Shown: positions 11,618 through 22,319 of the stretch, piece by piece | Position numbering within the stretch: position 1 is the stretch's first letter | Layout: each line of letters begins with the position of its first letter | DNA from: Symsagittifera roscoffensis | Lineage: Eukaryota > Xenacoelomorpha > Acoela > Convolutidae | Length of the DNA stretch: 64,000 nucleotides | Assembly: GCF_963678635.1 (NCBI RefSeq) | Contig: NC_087064.1 | Location: 64,597,548 to 64,661,547, forward strand | Direction of reading: 5' to 3' | The notes under the pieces: model-generated | Seen by the model: only the letters and a program-made list of their open reading frames with translations | Databases searched by the model: none | What the model was told of the DNA's origin: nothing | Program-made: the position numbers and the translations under genes

Positions 11618-12608
11618 GTACATTTTTTGTTTTCACTTAAAATAGAAACTTAAATGAAAAGCAACTGGATTTTATTATACCTGAACAACCTTGCAGTGAA
11701 TGGACCTGAGCATGTGATAAAAGGTAAGAGGTTAACGAATCACGTTATACATAAATTCGTAAGTAACTGGGATTATTTTGTATGATAAAAATCAATTAAA
11801 AAATAAAAGTAAAATATTTACTTTCTTCGCAAACCGTAAAACATTTTTCTGGCAGAAATTAAGTATGGTTCAAGACAAAAGTGAAATTCAAAAAATTTGT
11901 AGTTTTGCATGAAAAGGCGTTTTTTCATCGAATTTTTTAGCTCAATTATATCTCGCTGCTGCAAATCTAGAGTTATTAACAAGACCCTGAGTGTTCCGAA
12001 CACCCCTAAATATTCCGTATGCCCCTCCAAAGCTATGAATGTTCCGACTACCCAGTATTCCGTATCGAATAGTTTTGGTACAAAAAACACTAAAACAATA
12101 AGTTTCGTCCAAATCAAACATCTTGTGTGAAAATTTGAGTCATCAAAATTAGTACGACAAAATAATTTATCGCCTGAATTTAAATTGGAACAATTTTGTT
12201 GTGCCGGATAACTCGTAACGCATAACTAAGTCGAATTACGCTTTCAGCATTGTGAATAAAAGCTTCAAAGCGCGCAGATTTTGGTCCGGAACATGACCAC
12301 ATTAGCAATTTTCAAACTCTCATTACTTTACAAAAACAAGATCGGAGGTAACATAACCTTCCAATTTCGAACTTCGGGAGGCAATATCTTCAATGGGCTA
12401 AAAAATACAATTGAAAAGTATTATTTCGATCGCTGAAATATGACTGAAAAAAAGTCGCCAAGCATAAATATTCTGTTTTTTATTCTGCATAAATATTCTG
12501 AATTTTGGAACAAAAAAAACAAGACTGCTCGTATGAGAGCAGCGCCTTGAATGTTCGCAAGGTCCATCAACTGGCCTCGAAGAGTTTTCTTAATATAATT
12601 TTGGCAGA

Positions 12609-13336
12609 CTATGAGTTTGCAGCCAAAAATTAAGGATCTTGTATGGAATAATAAGACCAATTAGCCTGACTCATTTGAATTTGGAAAAATTTTGCGCACG
12701 TTTCCATCCCCTCTCCCATTTGAACTTCACTTTTGAAAAGCAATTCTAACAAAATGTGTCATGATGTAACAAAATTTTGCATGGTGATTAAATTAACTGT
12801 TGTTGTCCCTGTCTTTTTGCACGTACCTGGCAACAACACTAAGATTAGTAGGGGAATCGAAAGGTTAAGATATCTAGAAGGGGGCAACTATGCATTAACT
12901 AGAGAAACAGAAAAAAAACAAGAAATAAGACACTTTAGAAAAAAGGTGACATTTGAATTACTTAGCTTTTAATTTGAAGAGATTTTGATATTTGAATATA
13001 ACCAGGTTTGTTTCCTTGCGTTTTCAACTTTTTTAAAGTTAGAAGTTGACTTGATATTGTGACTTTACTAAGTTTTCAGTTCGTGCGCTAATGCGTGCCC
13101 ATGGCCGGACCCATTTGCAGGTTGCAAAGAAAATTTGGTGTCGTAGTAGTATTCTAATAATTGTCGAAGTATCCGGGTTGTTTTGTGGCTTAGTTGTCAT
13201 AGTAGTCATTCAGACAGTTCGTGTTTATCTTCTTCCAAAAACTTTAGAAAGTTTAACTGCTGGCCGAGTCAGGAGGCCACGGCTTGTTTGAATTTCGCAT
13301 GAGCGAATAATTCCGTCTGAAGGCGAATAATGTCAG
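12609..13336. repeat. Palindrome spacer carrying a dispersed repeat
   Basis: This 0.73 kb separates the arms and is not inverted-repeated. Its 12820-13105 part matches 50085-50340 in the same orientation, beginning at GCACGTACCTGGCAACAACA and ending at TTCGTGCGCTAATG. It is therefore a dispersed repeat present at both the palindrome centre and the edge of the lectin pseudogene region. No gene is supported. Confidence 0.65.
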
Positions 13337-14338
13337 CAGCCAAAATTATATTAAGAAAACTATTCGAGGCCAGTTTATGGACCTTGGGAAGTTTCAAGGC
13401 GCTGCTTTCATACGAGCAGTCTTGTTTTTTGTTCCAAAATTCGGAGAAAACAGAATATTTATGCTTGGCGACGTTTTTTTTCAGTCACTTTTCAGCGATC
13501 GAAATGAAACTTTTCAACAATTTTTAGCCCATTGAAGTTATTGCCTCCCGAACTTCGAAACTGGAAGGTTATTTTACCTCCGATCTTGTTTTGCAAAGTA
13601 CTGAGGGTTTGAAAAATGGTAATGTGGTCATGTTCCGGACCAAAATCTGCGCGCTTTGAAGCTTTTATTCACAATGCTGAAAGCGTAATGCGACTTAGTT
13701 ATGCGTTACGAGTTATCCGCAACAACAAAAATGTTCCAATTTGAATTCAGGCGATACTTTAATGTTTCGTATTAATTTTGACGACTCAAATTTTCTCACA
13801 AGATGTTTGATTTGGGCGAAACGTTACGTTTTTTAGTGTTTTTTGTACCAAAACTATTCGATACGGAATACTGGGTAGTCGGAACATTCATAGCTTTGGA
13901 GAGGCAGACGGAACATTTAGGGGTATTCGGAACACTCAGGGTCTTGTTAATAACTCAAGATTTGCAGCAGCGAGATATAATTAAGCTAGAAAATTCGATG
14001 GAAAAAATGCCTTTTCGTGCAAAACTACAAATTTTTTGAATTTCATTATTGTCGTGAACCATACTTATTTTCTGTCGGAAAATTTTTTTACGTTTTGTAA
14101 ATAAAGTACATATTTTTCTTTTTTTTTCATTGATTTTTCAAATAATCCCAGTTACTTACGAAATTAAGAATAACGTGATTCGTTAACCTCTTACCTTTTA
14201 TCACATGCTCACACAAAATTATCATACAAAATAATCCCAGTTACATATTCAGTCATTCACTGCAAGGTTTTTCAGGTATAATTAAAACCAGTTGTTTTTC
14301 ATTTAAGTGTCTTTTTCAAGTGAAAACAAAAATTGTGC

Positions 14339-14368
14339 CTGCAACTTACCCAACTCCGGGAGGACATT
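14339..14368 (-). pseudogene. Fossil lectin exon 3 in right palindrome arm
   Basis: The minus strand shows ATTTTTCAG followed by a 30-nt block beginning AATGTCCTCCC, homologous to lectin exon 3. It reads ECPPGVG then a stop (TAA), and the donor has become GC. It is a separately decayed copy of the fossil exon in the left arm. Confidence 0.6.
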
Positions 14369-15171
14369 CTGAAAAATGGCAAAATTTTTTATTAAAAAAA
14401 CACGATGATAGTTTACCGAAAAAAATAGTTTAATTTAAATTGGTTGGACAGACAAGGGTGAAAAAGAAGTATTTCAATCATCATTGAAGAAATTTGAAAG
14501 AACAGACAACTTTTTTGAGACAAAAAACAAAGAGTGGCATTTTTGTTGGTAACAGTCCAAAAAAGTGAACATTTTGGAAACTTTGGAAATTATTTGAATT
14601 TTTGCCAAATATTTTTGGGGTAAAGAATAGCAATGGGGTAATATTCTCCTTCTCTGAGGGATTTAACCACAAGACAACTCAAAGGAGCCCCTTTGGTACT
14701 ATTTTGCGACCTCCTTTCTCAAATGACAGAGGCAAAAAAAAACAGTTTTTGAGATCTGTTCACTCAAAAAATTGGCCGGCAGCGCAAAATAGTTGATAAA
14801 TTAGTCATTTTGAAAAGCTTTGAAAATCAACTTAAATGACCCAACTTTTTGCAAAAAAAGCTAAAATTTGAATCACGGCCATTAGTACTTTAATATGATT
14901 TCTCACTTAGATTCTTTTTTGGTTCTTTCTGACAAAAAAAACACGAAGCCTAGTGTACTATTTGATGAAAATTACAAAGAAGTGTTCACTTGCATTTATG
15001 CTCAGCAATCAGTGATCTCAGTTGGGACCAGAAAGAGCAGGTGGTTGCTCAAACTCCATCTGCAGTTCACAGTTTTCTTAACAGAACGTTTATTCAGCAA
15101 TTTCGGGCACCTAAGATGTGTTTGTATTTTGAACGGAAAAGGCTGCCGTGAATCAAAATTGTCTTCATTAC

Positions 15172-16527
15172 GAGGCCAAACTGTGCATTCTCTGTATTTT
15201 AAGCGGAATCCGCAACAGGCAAAATCAGATTTGTCGCGGAATCCGCAACATTGCTACTTTTCTTTGATCTTCTGTGCTGTTTCGGAGTCCACAAACAAAT
15301 ACCTAAATCATTGTACCGCTCAAAATAGCTCAAATATAGGCGATTTTGCGGAATCCGCAACTTTTTTGGGGGAATCCAGAACAGTTTGATGAATCCACAA
15401 AAAGGATAAAACATTTGTATCGTAGAAAGGAGTAGTTGCGTAATCCGCAAATTGTAAGTGGAATCCGCAAATTGTAAGCGGAATCCGCAAAATGTTAGTG
15501 GAATCCGCATTTCGTTTGAGTAATCCAGTTACATATATGTTTATATGCGGTAACGTTTTAATTTATATCTTCTATTTACTAGATGTTGACCAGCAAGTTC
15601 AATCCCAGCTACGTTGCCAGCTACCAGACTCAATTCCGGTCACCAACTTCGATCTCAATTCCTGTAACCCAACTTCGATCCCTATTCCTAGCATGATTTG
15701 ATTCCACTAGACTACAAATTTACTAGAAAATATCAGTGTTTGAGATTAATGGAATCCCAATTACTGCGTTGGGTTTCTATTCACTCTCAACCTAATGAAT
15801 CCAAATAATGAATTTATTCCATATTTATTCCACTTTATTCCAGTTTTTGGGATTTTATCAATCCCAAATACCGACCAGTATTTGGAATTGATAGAATCCC
15901 AAATGCTGACCTATTTTGGCGATATGTTGTGTGTTGTGTTTCCATACACTCTCAACCTAATGACTACATTAACTGAATTTATTCAGCGTTATGCCTCCAA
16001 AATCAGTATTTGGGAATGACGCAATCCCAAATACTGACTTAATTTGTCGATATGCTGTGTGTTCCTTTCACTCTCAATTCAATGACTCCAAATATTGAAA
16101 TTATATGGTGTTGTGTTTCCAAAATACTAAAAGATGACATCCACCAATTTAGGTAACCAATATTTTAAGACTTGTTCGTGGATTCTGCTGACAAGGGTAA
16201 GTCTTTGCATTTAAATTCCGTATTGCTAGAGATTAGAATTCCAGCTCAGCTTTTAATTGTTCATATGCAAGTTCAGTATGAACAAAATTCGGAATCCACT
16301 TACAGTTGCGGAATCCAGAACAGCTAGCTATGTTTGCTTGTTGCGGAATCCGCAACAAAACAAATGTGTCGACAAAATTTACGTTACAGGAATATGTATG
16401 CGGAATCCACTTAAATTTTGTTTGTGGAATCTACTTATATTTTGAAACATTTTTTAGGATTTGTCTCTGGAATCCAGGAACATACAGACACAAAATGGTG
16501 CTCCTATCCAGTGCACAGTTTGGCCTC
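15172..16527. mobile_element. Non-autonomous TIR element with GGAATCC arrays, copy 1
   Basis: It begins GAGGCCAAACTGTGCA (15172-15187) and ends with the exact reverse complement TGCACAGTTTGGCCTC (16512-16527). Two subterminal zones (about 15200-15530 and 16290-16480) hold roughly fifteen copies of a palindromic motif close to GCGGAATCCGCAAC. There is no transposase frame. The size (1,356 bp), TIRs and subterminal repeats fit a non-autonomous DNA transposon; the superfamily cannot be assigned. No clear target-site duplication directly abuts the TIRs. A shorter relative lies at 51310-51890. Confidence 0.6.
15740..16120. repeat. Three diverged ~130-140 bp tandem units inside TIR element
   Basis: Units begin near 15750, 15893 and 16022. 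Each has AATCCCAAxTxCTG followed by a GATATGxTGTGTGTT-type stretch and CACTCTCAAxxxAATGA. The CAGTATTTGG/CCAAATACTG words make each unit partly palindromic. Confidence 0.5.
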
Positions 16528-17961
16528 AAAATGTTCGCCATTTCTTTTATTCATGTTTAAATTAACAGGTATCGCTATAATACTTTGAGCTCATTTCTTT
16601 TTTCATAATATTCCGTGAACTAGTTGTTGTTGACAATTGATTAAACAGCTTTTTTGATCATAGAATTTTAAAAACATTGTTTGCTTCTTCAGCCGGACGA
16701 CGCTTCACTGCAAAAAAAATTACTAAGTCCTAAGTTCTTTATTTAATTTTTAGAAATATGCAAATATGAAAGGACCGATATGCAAATCAGTGTGTTCGAC
16801 TTTTCTGTAGCAAATTGAAAGCGTAGTTTTAAAAAATTCGACAAAAAATATCTTCTGATAACATGAATTACGTCTGTTCATTTATAACAGGGTTTTCAGA
16901 TCCAGTAATCGGGTTACGCATTTCCAGTAACTACTGATTCTAAGAAAAAAAATCAAATCAAAACTAGTTTTTATTGCTAATGCATACACAAACCATTGTT
17001 AAAGATGCTCGCATCGAGCAAAACTTTAAGTTTTCCTAGTGCATTCATCGTGTAGGATGTGTTTTTGGCAAAAAATCGAAAATAAATTTAAAAAATTTAA
17101 ATTTTTTTCCCAACTTTGCTAATGAACCTTGCTAAAATTATGACTTGTTATGCCCTTACAAAAGAAACATTTGAACTAATCAAATTTTAGCAATCAATGA
17201 GCAGCTGAAACGTCTGTAATACAGGATATCTGATTTTTATTTATGCCGGTGCAATTCTTTTGCAAGGATTGCAATCCTAAAAAACCAAAACTGAAAAATC
17301 AAATGAAAGTGCCACTTCTTTTTTTCTGCTTAGAAGATGAAAGAAAACAAAAACAATTATAGCCTGTAGCCGTTAATTGTGCTTGTAGCCTTTAAAAAGA
17401 ACAAGACACAAATTTTCCAAAGTTAGTGTAGTTTTCTCTGCGTGGTGTGATCAAAGAATCTGTCATTAGACTACATATTAGACAGTCATAGTAACATAGG
17501 CAAATTGGACAAAATAATTTCTAAAAAAACCTAAAAGTACATTAAAATCAAAAAGTATATATTAATTCAACTTTTTTAATCAGTCGTTTTTTGCAGTATA
17601 CTCAATTAAACTTAAACTTTTACGGAGTAAACTAGGCAAAAGTAAGCTGTTGTAAGCCTATTTGCTTGCTTTTTTGCTCGAACTAAGACAAAAAATCAAA
17701 GCCATAAACTAGTTTCTCTCGACACTGGGAACTTTTTGGAAAATTTCATTGCGATCGAATCAAGATTGAAAGGATTTCAATATGATAAATCACTCAACTT
17801 TATCCAATGATATTCTTCTGTGGAAAACAAAAATAAACTAAAACTTATCAAAGTTCCTCCTCATTTTTCAATTGGTCGGAACAATAACTTTTTAACACAG
17901 TTTGTTAACGATGACGCATAAGTTTTGTGAAAAGTTACTAAAATTTTTTTTCGGAAAATTT

Positions 17962-18161
17962 NNNNNNNNNNNNNNNNNNNNNNNNNNNNNNNNNNNNNNN
18001 NNNNNNNNNNNNNNNNNNNNNNNNNNNNNNNNNNNNNNNNNNNNNNNNNNNNNNNNNNNNNNNNNNNNNNNNNNNNNNNNNNNNNNNNNNNNNNNNNNNN
18101 NNNNNNNNNNNNNNNNNNNNNNNNNNNNNNNNNNNNNNNNNNNNNNNNNNNNNNNNNNNNN
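17962..18161. other. Assembly gap (200 N)
   Basis: A run of exactly 200 N. The round number suggests a placeholder of arbitrary size. It cuts off the outer end of the right palindrome arm and the left edge of the direct repeat starting at 18162. Open frames reported through it are meaningless. Confidence 0.99.
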
Positions 18162-18975
18162 ATGAAGAGTTTTTAAAAATTGTCAATATTTTATAAGGAG
18201 GATATTGAAAACGTTCCAGGAGTCGATATAACTTGTTTCGGAAGGATCACTCGGAAAGTGATTCCACTTATCGCAGATGTCTTTAGTCTGTTAATTTTTT
18301 CTCAGGTAAGATTAAAATTTATCCTTGTTTCTTTTAATGAAGGGGTTGAAAAATAAAAGTTTGACAAGATTAATGTTTTTTATAACTTTTGACATGAGTA
18401 GAAAAAAGTGGAAAATGAGTTTAAAATGATATTTGACGTGATTATGATATCTTTATCAAAGATGAAGGTTGTGCTCATCTTTGTCGCGAAATCAGGGTTA
18501 GAGTTCCAATTTAAATAAAAATAGTTTCATTTGAGCAATCGGTGGTGGCGAAAAAAGCTATTAAAACCAGACACGTTTTGATTTGTTATTTCTGTCAATG
18601 GATTTGTCCAACAAAATAGTAAAACAAAAAAGTGTATGATAAGAGAAAGGATTCAAAGACAATTTCACTCTTTTCAGATCCTAAAGCGTTTTTGCTCCCT
18701 GTATAGAAAAATAATTGCATGAGACAAATCTCATCTTATCGTTTCGCTTTTCCTTGTATCCTTGAATTCTATTTTCACTAGGTTCGAAGTGTTGATCATT
18801 ATTTACTTCCGATAAAAGTACTTGTTCTTGTAATGTAACAGTCGTCCGCTTACATCACATATGAGGCTGAGAGAAATTAGCCCTATAACTATTGTCTCAA
18901 GGCTCAGGGACACTTCCTCTGGTGTTTTGTTGTACCTTATTCTGTCGGAGCCAACTCGGTAGCCTTAATAAATGG
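18162..18975. repeat. Direct repeat B, copy 1
   Basis: Starts ATGAAGAGTTTTTAAAAATT and matches 20365-21136 in the same orientation with small indels. It spans about 670 bp of unknown sequence plus the first about 140 bp of the candidate LTR at 18834. Because both copies include the junction into the LTR-like sequence, the duplication happened after that sequence was in place. Confidence 0.85.
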
Positions 18976-19510
18976 GACTTCAAGATCGTTTTACAGCTTA
19001 AAGGCTTCTATCAAAATACCTCACTCTAGAAATTAAAACGTCCCCATGGCTAGGTCTCTAAAAATCATAATCACGCGAACCCCGTTAATAAGTGGGTCGG
19101 AAATTAAAGTAAATACTACTCGTTTTTAATAAAAAAAGAACATTTGATCCATTTTAGATGGATCAACCTAAAACCACCTTATCTCATTATAGCTCTAAAA
19201 AATGAACTCTATAGATTCAGTTTTCACATAGTGACTAGGGCTCAGGAATTGATTAAGTAAAGTAATTAACTTAACTCAAGAAATCTTGTTGTCTCTTTTC
19301 AACTGAAGAAGAAATATTGTCTGGACCATTGGAATGCTTCACACGCCGACCTGCCCGATCAAAGTTCTCTTTTGTCCAGCGATGACACTCTTGTAGGAAT
19401 TCTCGGTGTTCTCGGTCGGGAACAAGACAGATCTCCTCAAATGGTTTGTCATTGGGCATATTGCGAAAAACAATTCGACTTGAGAACGATTCTAAGTCAA
19501 CTTTTCGCAA
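18834..19510 (-). repeat. Candidate LTR-like sequence, copy 1
   Basis: Begins TGTAACAGTCGTCCGCTTAC on the plus strand and shares sequence with 39922-40600 over most of its length; similarity starts exactly at TGTAACAG. On the minus strand it would end ...CTGTTACA, as an LTR does with CA. A third, truncated copy is at 21011-21136. The three copies bracket the retroelement genes. The reservation is that it also contains a coding-like frame (19271-19510), unusual in an LTR, and no matching CA-type right end was found. Confidence 0.45.
19271..19510 (-). pseudogene. 79-residue ORF fragment shared with 40.4 kb
   Basis: Open from MRKVDLESFSSRIVFRNMPN to a stop at 19271; it includes EEICLVPDREHREFLQECHR and WTKENFDRAGRRVKHS. 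The region 40380-40600 encodes a frameshifted relative (IAIRNLPKNKSFE, HQKFLREFHHWSKR), so the reading frame has been under coding constraint at some time. There the frame continues upstream into an N-terminal part starting MPVGYTLESY that is missing here. No known domain is recognised. It is charged, with no membrane segment. Confidence 0.4.
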
Positions 19511-20364
19511 TTAATAATCGGTTCTTGTGATCTTTTTTTTTGCTTTTTTCCTTTTCTGTTTTTGCGATAATCTTGAGCAAACTCCAAAATACAAGTTTAG
19601 CCTACATAAAGTTAAAACTTCAGGATATGATCGACTTGAACACAACCTTATCTACATCCCCAAAACTCACAGCTATGCAAAAATGTCACTCTATTGCCAA
19701 AACAGCAATAACGTTTTTCATCCAACTGCATTTTGGATTCTAGCTTTGGAAGCCGTTTAAAAGTTCTGTGTGATCAACCAAGTGAAATAATTTTCAGGCA
19801 AAATTTTGACATATAAAAAGATATAGTGTAAAAGATAACAATACTTTGAAGTATAAAACCTTGTTTTCGTTCCCTCAAATTTTAAATGAGTTCACGCTCA
19901 AGCCCCAGATCGAGAGGAATCAAGACTCAAAAATCCTCCCTGTATACCTGGCCTAATTCGTCCTTCTTGATTTCGAGATACTGGGCCCAGTCACGCTCGA
20001 AAACCAACGTGATCTGCCTTAACAATTCTTCTTCATGATCGGAACAGATTGCGATTTCTTCTCATGCCTTCAGTTGCTTGTAAGACCGCTTCCACTCCTT
20101 CTGCTCCTACAGCCTTTTGATGGTTTGGCAGTTTCTTCAGCTTGGGCTCTCTATTCAAGCAAAATGAGTGTTTTTGCTTTAAGTGTTTTTGCTTTTTAAT
20201 ATATGTTTTCCTTATACTTAAGGAAGTGAAATGATATGATAGGAGCTAATCCTACCTCAGAAATGGTAAGTTTTTTCGAAAAGGCATAGAACATTTAAAA
20301 AGGGTGTAGATAATGGAAAATTGGTATACAAAACCTACAAAATTAAAATTGAGTTAAATTGAAC
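19511..20364 (-). pseudogene. Coding-like remnant on minus strand, unknown
   Basis: Within 19900-20160 the minus strand has protein-like sequence in two frames. The clearest piece (20061 down to 19927) reads EEIAICSDHEEELLRQI then TLVFERDWAQYLEIKKDELG and stops; upstream, another frame reads LNREPKLKKLPNHQKAVG. The amphipathic, Glu/Lys-rich composition suggests a helical protein fragment. Family unknown. The rest of the interval (19515-19890, 20170-20364) shows nothing. Confidence 0.3.
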
Positions 20365-21136
20365 ATGAAGAGTTTTTAAAAATTTTCAATATTTTATAGG
20401 GAGGATAATGAAAACGTTCCAGGAGTCGATGAAACTTGTTTCGGAAGGATCACTCGGAAAGTGATTCCACTTATCGCAGATGTCTTTAGTCTGTTAATTT
20501 TTTCTCAGGTTCAATGAAGGGGTTGATTAATAAAAGTTTGACAAGATTAATGTTTTTTATAACTTTTGACATGAGTAGAGAAAAGTGGAAAATAAGTTAC
20601 AAATGATATTTGACGTGATTATGATTTCTTTATCAAAGATGAAGGTTGTGCTCATCTTTGTTGCGAAATCAGGGTTAGAGTTCCAATTTAAATAAAAATA
20701 GTTTCATTTGAGCGATCGGTGGTGGCGAAAAAAGCTATTAAATTCAGACAAGTTTTGATTTGTTTTTTCTGTCAACGGATTTGTCCAAAAAATAGTGATT
20801 TAAAAAAGTGTATGATGTGAGAAAGGATTCAAAAATAATTTCACTCTTTTCAGATGCTAAAGCGTTTTTGCTCCCTGTATAGATTAATAATTGTATGAGA
20901 CAATTCTCATCTTATCGTTTCGCTTTTCCTTGTATCCTTGAATTCTATTTTCTCTAGGTTGGAAGTGTTGATCATTATTTTAGTTCCCATAAAAGTACTT
21001 GTTCTTGTAATGTAACAGTCGTCCGCTTACATCACATATGAGGCTGAGAGAAATTAGCCCTATAACTATTGTCTCAAGGCTCAGGGACACTTCCTCTGGT
21101 GTTTTTGTACCTTATTCTGTCGGAGCCAACTCGGTA
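20365..21136. repeat. Direct repeat B, copy 2, ending in truncated LTR-like piece
   Basis: Copy of 18162-18975. The LTR-like part begins at 21011 (TGTAACAG) and stops after about 125 bp at CCTTAATAAATA, where an inverted-repeat junction (21122-21162) leads into the module array. Confidence 0.85.
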
Positions 21137-21342
21137 GCCTTAATAAATACCGAGTTGGCTCCATTGATATATCGCACCCTCTCGTTCATGCTCAGTCCAT
21201 TATAATCCAGCATTATATTAAATGGCAAGGTACAAATCGTCAGTATCCTACGATCTAAATATGTTCTCACCTCGTGCAACAAATAGCTCACTTTCTCCGG
21301 CAATTGAGCCATTTTACCTAGATTGGCCTGTAGAAACGTCAA
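21112..21342 (-). pseudogene. Block a ORF, copy 1
   Basis: 76 codons starting MTFLQANLGKMAQLPEKVSY, with DRRILTICTLPFNIMLD and NGLSMNERVRYIN. The same protein occurs at 23585-23779 and 28158-28340 with few changes. Copies 2 and 3 run on into block d in a compatible frame (ILxxDPKEQF-type junction); this copy instead reads into the hairpin. Unknown family; the Leu-rich helical character could be a capsid-like or other structural protein, which is a guess. Confidence 0.35.
21122..21162. repeat. Perfect 15-bp hairpin at LTR/module junction
   Basis: GGAGCCAACTCGGTA (21122-21136) is followed after 11 bases by its exact complement TACCGAGTTGGCTCC (21148-21162). The left half is normal LTR-like sequence (compare 18950-18970). 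The right half is an inverted copy that then joins the module sequence ATTGATATATCGC at a TCC shared with other module copies (23590, 28155). Confidence 0.8.
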
Positions 21343-22319
21343 TTGTACCCATCATCATGGTGACTGTGTGTATCTTCCTCACTTCTAGCATATCCAGTGA
21401 AGCCGAAATTTGAGGCATCGCTGCAACGGAGAAACTCGAGACACCTATTTTCCAGTGCGCCCTGACTCTTGTGAAAACCCTGACTAAACTGTCTACTATT
21501 GTCAAGTGGACCGCGCCCTCATTTATTCTCGGTTTTATCAGGTACTGCTCCCAGGCCGCTTCGCTGAATGTTATACTCTATACCCATTCGACGCTCATTC
21601 AGTGCTCCTTGTGGTGTCAGTGGTATCTCCCAATGACCTCCTTTTTATAATGCGAAATGATTGCGCCCCTCACTGGTCGCCTCTTCCAAATGGACGGTTC
21701 CCCTTATCACGCGGTGTTTTTGGGGTGTCGTGACTGCAGTCTCTCTTGTAACTCCTTGAGGCGGGAATTTCCCGCGCAACCCTGGCTTTCACCGGTCGAA
21801 CTGTATATCAGTTCAGGTAGTTGCGCATTGACTGCCAGCGGATTGGTTTGACTCATGTCCAGATCATTGGCCATAGTTCAACATCAACGCCATCTGCTTG
21901 TTCATTAGAAATTAGTCTCGATCCCTCAGATGCCTGTATAACACATCAAGTGTGGGCTTTTTCAAAGCCGCGGGCATCGATTTCCAGAAACGATCGGCCA
22001 TAGTTGATGAGTGTAGACTGTTCAAGAAAGTGCCAAACCGGAAATCACCACTCAAGAAATGCCAACCAAGATGACTCACTCAAAAGAAGAAATACCAACC
22101 AAGGTTAATTTCTCCAGAATATCTGCTTGGGTCCCTAGATCCCCACTAAATCGCCTGCTATTTGTTTTAATCGTTTCACGTTTCTGTCTGCTTTCACGAT
22201 TTCTCAAATTCAATCTGAAAACAGCACTACGTTTCAGACTTCTCAAGTTCACACCACTGGGCTAACTACCATTCACAAATTTTTCAAAAACTTTTTATAT
22301 AGATTTGGATAAAAAGAGT

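Larger units (their letters stand above)
8236..12608 (+). repeat. Left arm of a large inverted repeat (palindrome)
   Basis: Read in reverse complement, this arm matches 13337-17961 block by block: 8275-8284 with 17911-17920, 8451-8550 with 17620-17730, 8631-8710 with 17380-17460, 9840-9970 with 16930-17070, 10018-10100 with 14810-14885, 11170-11480 with 14480-14800, 11818-12120 with 13800-14110 and 12180-12600 with 13340-13770. Divergence by eye is modest, with many small indels. The arm may continue leftward, because its partner runs into the assembly gap. It carries a fossil lectin exon at 11588-11617 and an internal tandem duplication. Confidence 0.85.
14884..16871. mobile_element. 1,988 bp insertion in the right palindrome arm
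   Basis: The left arm (reverse complement) reads GGTCATT followed at once by GTCTGTTTAAG; the right arm reads GGCCATT, then this segment, then GTCTGTTCATT. The junction is sharp on both sides. ATTA occurs at both edges (14881-14884 and 16867-16870) and may be a short target duplication, but this is not certain. The segment contains the TIR element at 15172-16527, so it is either that element plus flanks or a nested insertion. A 164-codon frame at 14895-15389 crosses the TIR and repeats and is not taken as a gene. Confidence 0.7.
13337..17961 (-). repeat. Right arm of the large inverted repeat, cut by N gap
   Basis: Reverse complement of 8236-12608 with one large interruption (14884-16871). 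The arm ends at the run of N, at a point equivalent to about 8236 in the left arm, so its true outer end is unknown. It carries its own fossil lectin exon 3 at 14339-14368. Confidence 0.85.

Noticed and set aside
17902-18186. Open frames through the run of N
   Set aside because: They consist mostly of unknown residues and carry no information.
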